NCBI RefSeq assembly: GCF_000308815.1
Contig: NZ_BAFX01000122.1
Location: 1-41,934, forward strand
Direction: 5' to 3'
Source of the DNA: Nocardia concava NBRC 100430
GTDB taxonomy: Bacteria > Actinomycetota > Actinomycetes > Mycobacteriales > Mycobacteriaceae
Length of the DNA: 41,934 nucleotides
Of the stretch, positions 15,229-24,340 are shown one piece after another. Position numbers and translations under genes: made by a program. The notes below the pieces were generated by a model that was given only the letters and a program-made list of their open reading frames with translations, searched no databases and had not been told where the DNA came from. Position 1 is the stretch's first letter. Each line of letters starts with the position of its first letter.

Positions 15229-17952
15229 TCAGGCCAGGCCGAGGCGGGCCAGTTCCACGCGGCTGGTGACGCCAAGTTTGGGGAAGGCCCGGTAAAGATG
15301 ATGGCCAACGGTTTTGGGGCTGAGGAACAAGCGGGCGGCGATCTCCTTGTTGGTGGCACCGGCGGCGGCGAGGCGGACCACCTGCAGCTCCTGCGGAGTC
15401 AGGGCGGAGGTCAGGTCGGTAACCGCTGCCGGGGTGGCGCCCTCGCCGGTGGCTCGGAGTTCGGTGCGGGCGCGGTCGGCCCAGATGGTGGCGCCCAGGC
15501 GGTCGAAAGTTTCGACGGCGCGGCGGAGTTGGACACGGGCGTCGGCGCGACGGCGTTCGCGGCGGAGCCATTCGCCATAGAGCAGGGTGGTGCGGGCGTG
15601 GTCGTACCAGAGATTGTCCGCCGCTTGGAGTTTCAGGGCGCGCTCGTAGGCGTCGCCGTCGCCTTCCAGGGCCGCCCGGCTGCGGAGCAGGATGGCCTCG
15701 GCGAAGGGGGCATCCAGATCCCTTGCCCAGTCCTCGATTTCGGCCATGGCGGGTGCGGCGCGTTCAGGGCTGCGCAGGCGTACGGCGGCCTCGACCAGGT
15801 CGCGGAGCAGGTGAAGCCATTGGCCGCGCACGCGGTCCGGGGTCCGGTGCAGGGTTTCCAGGCGGTCCAGGGCCGTCTCGTATCGGCCCAGACCGAGATC
15901 CAGCAGGCCGAGCACCCATTCGCAATGTGTGACGTCGATGAAGTTGAAATCGACTGCTGCCGAGCGCATTCCACGCTCGGCCAGTTCGCGGCAGCGCTGT
16001 TCGTCGCCGCGGATGGCCGCGAGCAGGGCCAGCAGCGCCTCGGCGTGGGCGACGCGGCTCTGCTGATCGATGTCTCGGGCAATGCGCAGACCCTCGTTCA
16101 GCGCCGCCTCCGCCTCGCGCAACCGGCCCAGCATGAGCTCGGCATTGCCGAGAAACACGGTGACGGCCGGAAACCAGCCGATCATGCCGCGCGCCCGCAG
16201 TTCCTCCGCCATCCGGAAGGTGATGTCACGGGCGTCGGCGGTGTCGCCGATGAGCATGGCCTGGGCCGCCAGCGCCAGCAGCAGCGACGGCTCGTCCGCG
16301 GTCATCGCGCGGCTGATCGCCACATTCGCGCGGATCATCCGGATGCCGTCCACGCGATTGCCCGCGACCAGTGAGAACGGGCCGTCCAAGGCACTTTTCA
16401 GCGGCGCTCGCGCGGCATCGGGCAGGCGTAGTTCGTCGAGCCGGTCCCGCGATCGGCGCGCTCCGCAGAGATCTCCCTGGGTGAACGATGCCCGCGTCGC
16501 CTGGATCAGCATGATCGCGGCCTGTTCGGGCGCGGTCTCCGCGGCCTCGGCGGCGGCCTGCGTCCACAGGTCACGGGCACGGCCCAGCGCACCGTCGTCG
16601 TACGCGATGAGGGCGCGGGCGGCATCGAGCCGGGCCCGGCACGTCGGCGCCAAGGGCAGCCGGTCGGCGGCCTGACCCAGCTTCAGCGCCCGGTCGGTGC
16701 GGCCCGCCTCGGCGGCCCATTCGGCGGCCAGCACCAGCCGCGCACCACGCCGATCCAGATCCGGGGTGAGCTGCGCCGCGCGCTCCATCGCCGCGGAGGC
16801 GGCCGAATACCCGGCCCGCTCCCGAGCGTGCTCGGCCGCGGATTCCAGTGCGGCAGCGGTTGTTTCGTCGGGCCCGGTGGCGATGGCGGCGAGATGCCAT
16901 GCGCGGCGATCAGGTTCGTCACGCAGCGCCGCACCGAGCGCGGCATGGGCGGCGCGCCGCTGTGTGAAACCGGCGCTGTGATAGGCGGCGGCTCGCTGCA
17001 GCGGGTGCCGGAAGCGGACACCGCACTGATCGATGACCACCATCCCGGCCGATTCCGCCTGTGCCAGCGCCGATTCGGTGAGATCCAGCTCGGTCAGCGT
17101 TCGCAGCACCAGACCGAGATCACCGGTCTCCTCCGCGGCCACCACCAGCAGCGCGGTCCGCACGGCCTCGGGCAGCTCGGCGATCCGCCGTTCGTATCCG
17201 GCCCGCAGGCGGTCCGGCAGCGGCAGCGGTCCGACGGCCAGCACATCCGGCGCCATGCGCGGAAGTTCCTTCAGCGCCAGGGGATTTCCCATGGCCTCGG
17301 CGAGCACCCGTTCCAGCGCTTCGGTTTCCAGCTCCGGCCAGTGCTCGCGCAGCAATCCGCGCGCGGCCTCATCGGACAATGGCGCCGGATGCAGGGCGCA
17401 CACGCCGGGCACCGGGAACTCGGGCCGGGCCGCGAACAGCAGCACGATGCCCTCCTCCCCGAGCCTGCGGGCGGCGAAGCAGAGGGCGTCGGCCGTCGCC
17501 TTGTCCAGCCACTGCGCGTCGTCGATCAGGCACAGTACCGGCCCGGCCGCGGACAACTCGGACAGCAGCGAGAGCGTGGCCAGCCCGACCTGGAAGCGAT
17601 CGATCGGCGTTGCCGGGGGCGACAATTGGATGGCGGCGCACAGGGCGGCGGCCTGGGTCTCGGGCAGCGTATCGATGGGCAGCTTCGCCAGACCCCCGGG
17701 CGCGGAACCGAGCAGGCACTGCAAGCCGGCGAACAGCAACTCCGATTCGGTCTCCACCCCGATGCACCGCAGGATCTGCCAGGATTCGCCCACCGCGGCG
17801 GCGGCGTGGTCGAGCAGCGCGGTCTTGCCCTCGCCCGGCTGGCCGATCACCGCGGCTGTCCCGCTGCGACCGGCCTCGGCATTGCGCAGCAGGGTGTCGA
17901 TCCGATCCAGTTCCCGCTCACGCCCGTACAGGCTGGTGACCCGCTCGCTCAT
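15229..17952 (-). CDS. LAL-type (large ATP-binding) LuxR regulator
   Basis: A 907-residue regulator. An N-terminal AAA/STAND ATPase carries Walker A (GQPGEGKTA, residues 37-45) and a Walker B-like LCLIDDAQWLD near 140-150. The central part, about 300-820, is an Ala/Arg-rich helical-repeat region of TPR character. The last 60 residues form a LuxR HTH (LTPQELQVVRLAAAGATNKEIAARLFLSPKTVGHHLYRAFPKLGV in helices). LAL proteins switch on ligand and ATP binding and usually activate nearby catabolic or secondary-metabolism genes. The start ATG overlaps the stop of the TetR gene by four bases, so the two are coexpressed. The divergent MMPL transporter and the alpha/beta hydrolase are candidate targets. 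Confidence 0.9.
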   Translation of the reverse strand: MSERVTSLYGRERELDRIDTLLRNAEAGRSGTAAVIGQPGEGKTALLDHAAAAVGESWQILRCIGVETESELLFAGLQCLLGSAPGGLAKLPIDTLPETQAAALCAAIQLSPPATPIDRFQVGLATLSLLSELSAAGPVLCLIDDAQWLDKATADALCFAARRLGEEGIVLLFAARPEFPVPGVCALHPAPLSDEAARGLLREHWPELETEALERVLAEAMGNPLALKELPRMAPDVLAVGPLPLPDRLRAGYERRIAELPEAVRTALLVVAAEETGDLGLVLRTLTELDLTESALAQAESAGMVVIDQCGVRFRHPLQRAAAYHSAGFTQRRAAHAALGAALRDEPDRRAWHLAAIATGPDETTAAALESAAEHARERAGYSAASAAMERAAQLTPDLDRRGARLVLAAEWAAEAGRTDRALKLGQAADRLPLAPTCRARLDAARALIAYDDGALGRARDLWTQAAAEAAETAPEQAAIMLIQATRASFTQGDLCGARRSRDRLDELRLPDAARAPLKSALDGPFSLVAGNRVDGIRMIRANVAISRAMTADEPSLLLALAAQAMLIGDTADARDITFRMAEELRARGMIGWFPAVTVFLGNAELMLGRLREAEAALNEGLRIARDIDQQSRVAHAEALLALLAAIRGDEQRCRELAERGMRSAAVDFNFIDVTHCEWVLGLLDLGLGRYETALDRLETLHRTPDRVRGQWLHLLRDLVEAAVRLRSPERAAPAMAEIEDWARDLDAPFAEAILLRSRAALEGDGDAYERALKLQAADNLWYDHARTTLLYGEWLRRERRRADARVQLRRAVETFDRLGATIWADRARTELRATGEGATPAAVTDLTSALTPQELQVVRLAAAGATNKEIAARLFLSPKTVGHHLYRAFPKLGVTSRVELARLGLA

Positions 17953-18695
17953 GCGTCGGCCTCGCTCGCCGCGCTATGTCGGAACCGCAGCGTCAGGCCG
18001 TCGAGGACGCGCTCGAGCCCGTAGCGGAACTTGGCCTCCCGACCGGCGCGCACATCGGTCTCGCCCCGCGCCACGATCGCCGCCGCCACCCGGGGATGCG
18101 AGGCCACCGCGCGTTCCAGCACCGGCAGCAGCTGCTCGACGCACTCCTGCTCGGATTTGCCGCCCTGCTCGACCTTGGCCAGCCACGCCGCCTCCGCGAA
18201 GGACATCCCGACCACATAGCCGAGCACCGTCGCGATGGCGGTGTCGACCTCGTCCGCCGGATAGTCCACGGCGTCGAAGACCCGCATCAGACTCTCGTTG
18301 AGCCGCAGCACATTCGGGCCCAGGTAGTGCAGGCCCACACCCGGCATCACGCCCGCGATCCACCGATGCCGCAGCACCATGGTGCGCACGCTCTCCGCGC
18401 ATTCGATAACGGTGGCGCGAAAGTGGCCCGGCGCGTCGCATGCCGGGACGTCGATTTCGCCGAAGACGTGATCGACCGCCAGCTCCAGCAATTCCTCGCG
18501 ATTGGCGACGTGCCGGTAGACCGAGGTCGCGCCCGCCCGTAGCCGCACGCCGAGGGCGCGCATGGTCAGCGCCTCCAGCCCCTCGTCGTCCATGAGCGAG
18601 ATCGCCTCGGCCACAATGCGCTCGACGGTCAGGCCGGGACGCTCACGACGCGGCGGGCGAGCCCACACCGTGGAAACCGCTGGTACTTCCGACAT
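17949..18695 (-). CDS. TetR-family transcriptional regulator
   Basis: A 248-residue regulator. The N-terminal HTH (LTVERIVAEAISLMDDEGLEALTMRALGVRLRAGATSVYRHVANREELLELAVD in three helices, residues about 22-76) is a standard TetR domain. The C-terminal ligand-binding half resembles the TetR_C class found with tetracyclin-type repressors (VRTMVLRHRWIAGVMPGVGLHYLGPNVLRLNESLMRVF). It heads an operon with the LAL regulator (ATGA overlap) and diverges from an MMPL transporter. A dyad 51 bp upstream of its start is a likely operator. The natural model is repression of the MMPL pump and its own operon, relieved by the pump's substrate. Confidence 0.9.
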   Translation of the reverse strand: MSEVPAVSTVWARPPRRERPGLTVERIVAEAISLMDDEGLEALTMRALGVRLRAGATSVYRHVANREELLELAVDHVFGEIDVPACDAPGHFRATVIECAESVRTMVLRHRWIAGVMPGVGLHYLGPNVLRLNESLMRVFDAVDYPADEVDTAIATVLGYVVGMSFAEAAWLAKVEQGGKSEQECVEQLLPVLERAVASHPRVAAAIVARGETDVRAGREAKFRYGLERVLDGLTLRFRHSAASEADA

Positions 18696-18746
18696 TCCGC
18701 TGTTCCTCCCCCTGCCGAGCCGACCTCACCCAAGGTAGCGCACACC

Positions 18747-18762
18747 GTTCACAGTTGCGAAC
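18747..18762. promoter_or_regulatory. Dyad GTTC-N-CA-N2-TG-N-GAAC (candidate TetR operator)
   Basis: A 16-bp near-perfect palindrome, GTTCACAGTTGCGAAC, with only one mismatched pair outside the two-base centre. It sits between the TetR start (18695) and the MMPL start (18928), where a TetR dimer would be expected to bind. Confidence 0.6.
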
Positions 18763-18927
18763 AGCGTGCGCATTCGCTCGGCGCCGCCGGGCCCGAGCCG
18801 GTGTCAGCGGCGTATCAGCCCGGTGTCAGCGCGGCTGGCGACAGTAGCTCCCGTAACGACCTCAGCGACTCCAGCGTCCGGGTTGCCGCGGCTACCGCGA
18901 CCGGCCAGTAGGAAAGGAAAGCCCCCA

Positions 18928-21087
18928 ATGTTCGCTCTACTCGGGCGCATTGCCGTCAACCACCCGTGGAAGGTGATAGCCCTCTGGCTGATCGCCACCA
19001 TCGCGGTGGTCGGCCTGGCGCCGAAACTCACCCCCACCACCGACCAATCCGCCTTCCTGCCTTCACATTACGAATCCGTGCAGGCGATGGAGCTGCAGCA
19101 GCAGGCCTTCCCGGATGATTCGACGCCGGCGGCCCTGATCGTGGCCGAGCGCGCCGACGGCGCCCCGCTCACCGCCAGCGACTCGGCCGCCATCACCGCC
19201 GCCGCGAGCGACCTGACCAGCTTGAACGTCAAGGGCGTCACCGGGATTCAGGTCACTCCCCCGTCGGAGAACCACCTGATCCAGGTCATCGCGGTGCAGA
19301 TGACCAAGGTGACCGATCCCAGCGACAAGCTCCAGTCCGACGCGGTGAAAGCGCTGCGCGACGAACTGAAGAAGAAGGTCGACGGGACCGATCTGAAGGC
19401 CGGCATCACCGGCATCGCGGCCCAGACGCTGGACCAGACCGAATCCGCCGAGAAGGGCATGGCCATCATCGGCATCGCCACGGTGGTGCTGATCCTGGTG
19501 CTGCTGCTGATCATCTTCCGCAGCCCGGTCATCGCGCTGCTGCCGATCATCACCATCGGCGCGGTCTCCAGCATGGTCGGCGGCCTGATCGCCATGGTCG
19601 CCAAGTCCTTCGACCTGAAGGTGGACAGCTCGGTCAGCTCGCTGCTGACGGTCGTATTGTTCGGTGTCGGAACCGATTACATCCTGTTCCTGATGTTCCG
19701 CTACCGGGAGCGCCTGCGCGCCGGTGAGGATCCCAAGACCGCCATGATCAGCGCGGTCACCCGCGTCGGCGAGGCCATCGCCTCCGCCGCGGGTGCGGTC
19801 ATCATCGCCTTCATGGCGCTGACGCTGTCCACCCTGGGCATGTTCCGGGCGCTGGGCCCGGCCCTCGCGATCGCCGTCGCGGTGACCGCCCTGGCGGGAC
19901 TGACCCTGGTTCCGGCCATCGTCTCCAAGCTGGGCACCAAGGTGTTCTGGCCCTCCAAGGCCTGGAAGCGGGAGCCCAAGGGCTTCCTGTTCGCCGCCCT
20001 CGGCCGCGGTCTCGGCAAGCGGCCCGGCGTGTTCGCCGTCGCCTCCGGCGCGATCCTGGTGGCCCTGAGCGTCGCCGGTCTCGGCTTCCACCCGACCTTC
20101 GACATGAGCTCCGGCTCCACCACCGATACCGCCGAATCCTCGGTCTACAGCAAGGAACTGCTCAAGGGCATGCCCGCCGGCGCGACCCAGCCGTCGCTGG
20201 TCTACCTGCGCTCGGACGCCCCGGTCGGCCAGGCGCAGCTCGACACCTTCCGCAAGGCGCTGGCCGCCACGCCGGGTGTGGGTCAGGTCGCGGATCCGCG
20301 GCTGTCCAAGGGTGGCGAGGTCGCCGAATTCCAGGTGACGCTGACCGCTCAGCCGGAATCCGACGCGGCCCTCGACACGGTCCGCGGCCCGCTGCGCGAG
20401 GTGGCACACGCGTCGGCCCCGTCCGGAACCGTTGCCTACGTGGGCGGTCTGACCTCGGTCTTCGTCGACTTCAAGGCCGCCATGGAGCACGACTACAAGG
20501 TGGTCTTCCCGGTCGCCGCCCTGCTCATCGCCGTGGTGCTGGCGCTGCTGCTGCGCAGCGTGGTCGCACCCTGGTACCTGATGGCCTCGGTCGGACTCGG
20601 CTTCGCGGCCACCCTCGGCGCGGCGGTGCTGGTCTTCCAGAAGGCGCAGGGCAATTCGGGCCTGATCTTCTCGCTGCCGGTGATCATGTACATGTTCGTG
20701 GTGGCCCTGGGCACCGACTACAACATCCTCATGGTGGCCCGGCTGCGCGAGGAATCCAAGCAGGGCAACGATCCTCGCACCGCGGCGGCGCTGAGCCTGC
20801 GCCACACCGGCCCGACCATCGCGGCCGCCGGCGTCATCCTGGCGGGCACCTTCGCCTCGATGATGCTCGCGGGCAGCACCGTGATGTCGCAGATGGGCTT
20901 CGCCATCTCGGTGGGCATCGCCATCTCGGCCTTCGTCATGGCGATGTTCTTCACCCCGGCGATCACCGCCCTGCTGGGCCGCGCCGCCTGGTGGCCGGGC
21001 CGCACCGGCCGCAAGAAGAATGACAAGTACGCCCAGTGGTACGACGAATCCGACTGGCGTACAACGGAGCACACCTACAGCCGGTAG
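18928..21087 (+). CDS. MMPL-family RND transporter
   Basis: A 719-residue membrane protein. The ATG at 18928 follows a GGAAAGGAAAG purine run and gives the classical N-terminus MFALLGRIAVNHPWKVIALW with TM1. Two RND halves follow. Each has an extracytoplasmic domain (residues about 35-180 and 390-540) and a TM bundle containing the GTDY motif: GVGTDYILFLMFRYRER in the first half, ALGTDYNILMVARLREE in the second, the Asp/Tyr pairs being the proton relay of MMPL proteins. It lacks the long cytosolic C-terminal tail of MmpL3, which matches the shorter Streptomyces/Nocardia exporters of lipids, pigments or antibiotics. It is divergent from the TetR-LAL operon and ends in front of a strong terminator. 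Confidence 0.93.
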   Translation: MFALLGRIAVNHPWKVIALWLIATIAVVGLAPKLTPTTDQSAFLPSHYESVQAMELQQQAFPDDSTPAALIVAERADGAPLTASDSAAITAAASDLTSLNVKGVTGIQVTPPSENHLIQVIAVQMTKVTDPSDKLQSDAVKALRDELKKKVDGTDLKAGITGIAAQTLDQTESAEKGMAIIGIATVVLILVLLLIIFRSPVIALLPIITIGAVSSMVGGLIAMVAKSFDLKVDSSVSSLLTVVLFGVGTDYILFLMFRYRERLRAGEDPKTAMISAVTRVGEAIASAAGAVIIAFMALTLSTLGMFRALGPALAIAVAVTALAGLTLVPAIVSKLGTKVFWPSKAWKREPKGFLFAALGRGLGKRPGVFAVASGAILVALSVAGLGFHPTFDMSSGSTTDTAESSVYSKELLKGMPAGATQPSLVYLRSDAPVGQAQLDTFRKALAATPGVGQVADPRLSKGGEVAEFQVTLTAQPESDAALDTVRGPLREVAHASAPSGTVAYVGGLTSVFVDFKAAMEHDYKVVFPVAALLIAVVLALLLRSVVAPWYLMASVGLGFAATLGAAVLVFQKAQGNSGLIFSLPVIMYMFVVALGTDYNILMVARLREESKQGNDPRTAAALSLRHTGPTIAAAGVILAGTFASMMLAGSTVMSQMGFAISVGIAISAFVMAMFFTPAITALLGRAAWWPGRTGRKKNDKYAQWYDESDWRTTEHTYSR

Positions 21088-21115
21088 AGCGCACCTATAA
21101 CCGGCAGGTGATCGA

Positions 21116-21153
21116 CGAACCCGGGCGCGGCGATGAGGCCGCGCCCGGGTTCG
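21116..21153. terminator. Bidirectional terminator, MMPL / kinase
   Basis: A perfect 16-bp G/C-rich stem (CGAACCCGGGCGCGGC and its complement) with a six-base loop GATGAG. It lies between the stops of the convergent MMPL gene (21087) and kinase gene (21154). No long U-tract, as usual for high-GC actinobacteria. Confidence 0.8.
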
Positions 21154-22980
21154 TCAGTGTCTGGACTTGGCCAGCGCGACACCGTTGACCACGATCAAGC
21201 CGAGCAGGCTGACCGCGAACAGGATCGCCGGGACAGTGGCGGAATTGCCGCCCGCGGGCACCCCGGTGTCATCGAGATTCTGTCCCTGGGAATAGAGGAA
21301 GAAACAGATGGCCACGCCGCCGAGCGCCCAGCCCACGGTGAGCGAACGAAAGACATTGTGCGGGCGCAGGAATGCCGCGAGGGCCGGGAGCGCCGCCAGG
21401 ACCGCGGCCGAGGTGATCATCCAGGTGTAGTCGTGGCGCAGGAAGTGCCATACGTCCCCGCCGGGCAGTTGAACGCGGCTCAGGACCGCGCACCCGAAGA
21501 GCGAAAGCACCAGGGTCGCAATCGAAGACGCGTCGCGCGGCAGCTGGAATCCGATGTCGTGGGAGTCGCCGAGCATGAGCGCGGTGGCCGCGACGACGCC
21601 CGCGACCACCAGGGCCCCGGCGCCGAGGGCGACCATCCCCTGACCGGACGCGCCGCGTATCGCATCCCCGACCAGCGCGTAGCTGTCATGGGTCCACAGG
21701 TGGTCGAGGCGCAGCAGCACGACGGTGACCCACGCCCCCGCCACAGCCGCGCCGAGGATGAGCGTGGCGCTGACCTCGCGGGGTAACCCCGGGAACAACA
21801 CCCGCAGTCCCGCCGTCGATCCCGTGATCCAGGCGGCCGCCGCCAGGCATATCACGAAGTAATGTCCCTGGTAGATGGCGTAATCCACGTCCTGGTCGGC
21901 CTCGTTGTATCGAATGAACGGCGCCATCAGACCGGCCGTGAGCAGCACCGATCCGATGACCGCCAGCAATCCGGCCAGCAGCGTGACGAAATCCATGACC
22001 CGCTCGCGCAATCCGCGACCGTCGGGGGCCGGTTTCACCCGCGCCGCCCGCACCCGGGGCGGGTGTGCCGAGCGAATCGTCGTTTCCGAGTGGATATTCC
22101 GCGGCGATCCGGCACCGGCCGATAGCGGCGGGGCGTCGAGCGCGGCCCGCGCGGCCGCCGCGAACGTGGTGCAGTCGGGGTAGCGGTCCTCGGGGTCCTT
22201 GGCCATGGCCGTCGCGATAACCTCGTCCAATCCCGCCGGCAGATCCGGCCACAGTTCCGAGGGCCGCGGCGGCGGCGCGGTGAGATGGGCCGAGATGACG
22301 GCGGCCTGATCCGAACGCGCGAACGGCACCCTGCCCGTGAGGATCTCGAAGAACGCGCAGCCCAGCGAGTAGATGTCGGCCCGATGGTCGGCGGGCGTCT
22401 CCCCGAAACGCTCGGGCGCGGCATAGGCGACGGTCGCGGTGGTGCCGGTGAGGGTCAGCGTGTCGTCGAAGGCCCGCGCGATCCCGAAATCGGTGAGCAC
22501 CGCGCGACCGGTCTCCCGATCCGACAGGTCCACCAGGATGTTCGCCGGTTTCACATCGCGATGCACGACGCCCTGTCGGTGCGCGTAGTCCAGCGCGCTG
22601 CCCGCGTCCTCGATCAATCGCACCGCGTCCGCCGCGGCCAGCCGCCCGCCCGCCCGTTCCATCAGCGCAGTGACATCGCCGCCATTGATGTATCGCATGC
22701 AGAGCCAAGGGATTTGGTCCTCCGGCGCGCTGCGGTCGTAGATCGGGACGATATCGGGATGCTCGAGCCGCGCCGCCAGCGCGGCCTCCCGATCGAATCG
22801 CGCCCGCCCCTTCGAGTCCAGCGGCATCGCCGAACCGATGGCCATGCCGCCGAATACCTTCAACGCGACATCCCGATCCAGGCGCGGATGCCGGGCCAGG
22901 TACACCACCCCCATACCGCCCGCCCCGAGGACGCGCTCGATCCTGAATCCAGCGAAATCCGCCCCGGGATCGAGTCGCAT
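21154..22980 (-). CDS. Ser/Thr protein kinase with C-terminal polytopic membrane domain
   Basis: A 608-residue protein. The N-terminal 275 residues are a PknB-type kinase: glycine loop GAGGMGVVYLA (19-29), catalytic Lys41 in VALKVF, HRDVKPANIL (140-149), DFG at 164-166, activation loop with DDTLTLTGTTATVAYAAPE (Thr-rich, likely autophosphorylated), and SLGCAFFEILTGRVPF. A linker of about 60 residues leads to a C-terminal half with about seven hydrophobic segments (for example TLLAGLLAVIGSVLLTAGLMAPF and FFLY near the end). So the sensor part is a membrane bundle, unlike the single-helix/PASTA layout of PknB. The ATG at 22980 is chosen because the kinase fold starts right after; the frame runs on to 23604 without stops. 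It diverges from the unknown gene at 23099. Confidence 0.9.
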   Translation of the reverse strand: MRLDPGADFAGFRIERVLGAGGMGVVYLARHPRLDRDVALKVFGGMAIGSAMPLDSKGRARFDREAALAARLEHPDIVPIYDRSAPEDQIPWLCMRYINGGDVTALMERAGGRLAAADAVRLIEDAGSALDYAHRQGVVHRDVKPANILVDLSDRETGRAVLTDFGIARAFDDTLTLTGTTATVAYAAPERFGETPADHRADIYSLGCAFFEILTGRVPFARSDQAAVISAHLTAPPPRPSELWPDLPAGLDEVIATAMAKDPEDRYPDCTTFAAAARAALDAPPLSAGAGSPRNIHSETTIRSAHPPRVRAARVKPAPDGRGLRERVMDFVTLLAGLLAVIGSVLLTAGLMAPFIRYNEADQDVDYAIYQGHYFVICLAAAAWITGSTAGLRVLFPGLPREVSATLILGAAVAGAWVTVVLLRLDHLWTHDSYALVGDAIRGASGQGMVALGAGALVVAGVVAATALMLGDSHDIGFQLPRDASSIATLVLSLFGCAVLSRVQLPGGDVWHFLRHDYTWMITSAAVLAALPALAAFLRPHNVFRSLTVGWALGGVAICFFLYSQGQNLDDTGVPAGGNSATVPAILFAVSLLGLIVVNGVALAKSRH

Positions 22981-23098
22981 CGCCGATGCCCCTGTCACTT
23001 CGTGTCCGTCCAGCCGAATTCCCGTATACCAGCAGACCATTCGCAACGCCAGTGCACCGGCCCGCGCGGCCGTCCACGGCGGCGCGCATGATTGACCC

Positions 23099-23791
23099 AT
23101 GCTTCCCACCGACCACCTGGATCGGGCGGACCGCCGTCCCGCCGTGATCGATACGCCCCTCGGCATCGTGGGGTTCTCGGTCGCGCTCGGCGACGAGGTG
23201 CTGCCCAGTGCGCCGGATACCGTGTGGCGCTTGCCGAACGGCCCGCAGCTGCACCGCTGGAAGCGTCGCGCGGCGACGGTCGATCTGCTGATCGGCAGGA
23301 TCGAGCTGCCGGCCTGGGACGGCGGCGCCCCGGTCCCGATGTGGGCGGGCATCTGGCAGGTGACGGCACACACCGCGGTGCCCGGGCTGACGGTCGGGGC
23401 CGAACTGACCGATCTGCCCGCCGGCGCGCGCGGCGGCCCCGACTCCGGCGAATGCCTGGCCGCGGTCAGCGTCGAGAACGAGCACTTCATGGTGTCGATC
23501 GGCGGCGCGGACACCGAACTGCTGGCCATGCAGGCCGCCGACGGCCGCCTGCTGCCCGCCGACTGGGCCGATGTGCTGCCCGCAGACGGCGACGACGCCC
23601 ACACCGAATACGGTGTGCGCTACCGCGATCCGGCCGCGATCGCCTGGCAACTGCCCGGGCTGGCCACCGGGGAGATCGCCCGCCTGTGCGTGGCGACCGC
23701 CTGGTGCCCGCGCGACGACGACCGCCCCGCCGCCTGGTTCGCGGTCGACATCCCGCTCGACACCGCCTACCTGCACCTCACCGGACACTGA
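23099..23791 (+). CDS. Conserved protein of unknown function
   Basis: A 230-residue soluble protein without signal peptide. It is rich in Trp, Asp and Ala (TVWRLPNGPQLHRWKR, MWAGIWQVTAHTAVPGL, FMVSIGGADTELLAMQAADG) with a mixed alpha/beta pattern. I recognise no family. The ATG at 23099 lies 118 bp from the kinase start on the other strand, so the two share a promoter region. The VOC gene follows after 65 bp on the same strand. Codon use is typical of the neighbours (strong G/C at third positions), which supports a real gene. It could be a kinase substrate or partner by position, but this is a guess. Confidence 0.7.
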   Translation: MLPTDHLDRADRRPAVIDTPLGIVGFSVALGDEVLPSAPDTVWRLPNGPQLHRWKRRAATVDLLIGRIELPAWDGGAPVPMWAGIWQVTAHTAVPGLTVGAELTDLPAGARGGPDSGECLAAVSVENEHFMVSIGGADTELLAMQAADGRLLPADWADVLPADGDDAHTEYGVRYRDPAAIAWQLPGLATGEIARLCVATAWCPRDDDRPAAWFAVDIPLDTAYLHLTGH

Positions 23792-23856
23792 TTCCCGCCC
23801 GGGGAGGGGTTCGCGCTGTAGCCTGCCACCACGACGCACCCCACCAGGAGGCACCC

Positions 23857-24312
23857 ATGCGCATCCGCCACGTCAAACTGCCGGTCACCGATCTGGCGCG
23901 CAGTGTCGCCTTCTACTGCGATCTGCTGGATCTGCGGCTCGCCGGGGAATTCCGGGAGCAGGGCGAACTGCGCGGCGCGCAACTCATGCATCCGTCCGGA
24001 TTCGGGATCGCGGTGCGCGAGCGCGAATACTGCGCCGGGCAGCCGGATTTCGGGGGCTTCGACGTGTTCGCGCTGGAGGTGGAATCGGTGGACGAGCTGC
24101 ACGCCTTCGCCGCCCGCGCCGACGAGCTGGAGTACACGCGCAGCGAGGTGTTCGACCGCGGTGAGTACGGGGCGGCGCTCGACATCATCGACCCGGACAA
24201 CACCGTCGTCCGGCTGCTGGCCAACAACCCGTTCCACGCCGATCGCTTCCTCGGCGTGGACACCGACGGCAAGGGTGGCTTCACCCTCTACGACACCCCG
24301 ACACTCGGCTGA
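23857..24312 (+). CDS. VOC (glyoxalase/dioxygenase-fold) protein
   Basis: A 151-residue protein of the vicinal-oxygen-chelate superfamily. It has the paired beta-alpha-beta-beta-beta modules: MRIRHVKLPVTDLARSVAFYCDLLDL at the start and VFALEVESVDELHAFAARADEL in the second module, ending in LDIIDPDNTVVRLL. Candidate metal ligands are His5 and the late acidic residues of the second module. AGGAGG lies five bases before the ATG at 23857, a strong ribosome-binding site. The substrate is unknown; members include glyoxalases, dioxygenases and antibiotic-binding proteins. It is convergent with the esterase gene. Confidence 0.85.
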   Translation: MRIRHVKLPVTDLARSVAFYCDLLDLRLAGEFREQGELRGAQLMHPSGFGIAVREREYCAGQPDFGGFDVFALEVESVDELHAFAARADELEYTRSEVFDRGEYGAALDIIDPDNTVVRLLANNPFHADRFLGVDTDGKGGFTLYDTPTLG

Positions 24313-24340
24313 GTCCCGAGCGAGGTGCTCGTACAAGCCC

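Noticed and set aside
13277..21087. Secondary-metabolite gene cluster (LAL, TetR, MMPL, hydrolase, exporter)
   Set aside because: No synthase, NRPS, terpene or tailoring core enzyme lies in the region; regulators and pumps alone do not support it.
22981..23604. N-terminal extension of the kinase frame
   Set aside because: It covers the divergent gene at 23099, shows no kinase-family similarity, and the kinase fold begins right after the ATG at 22980.
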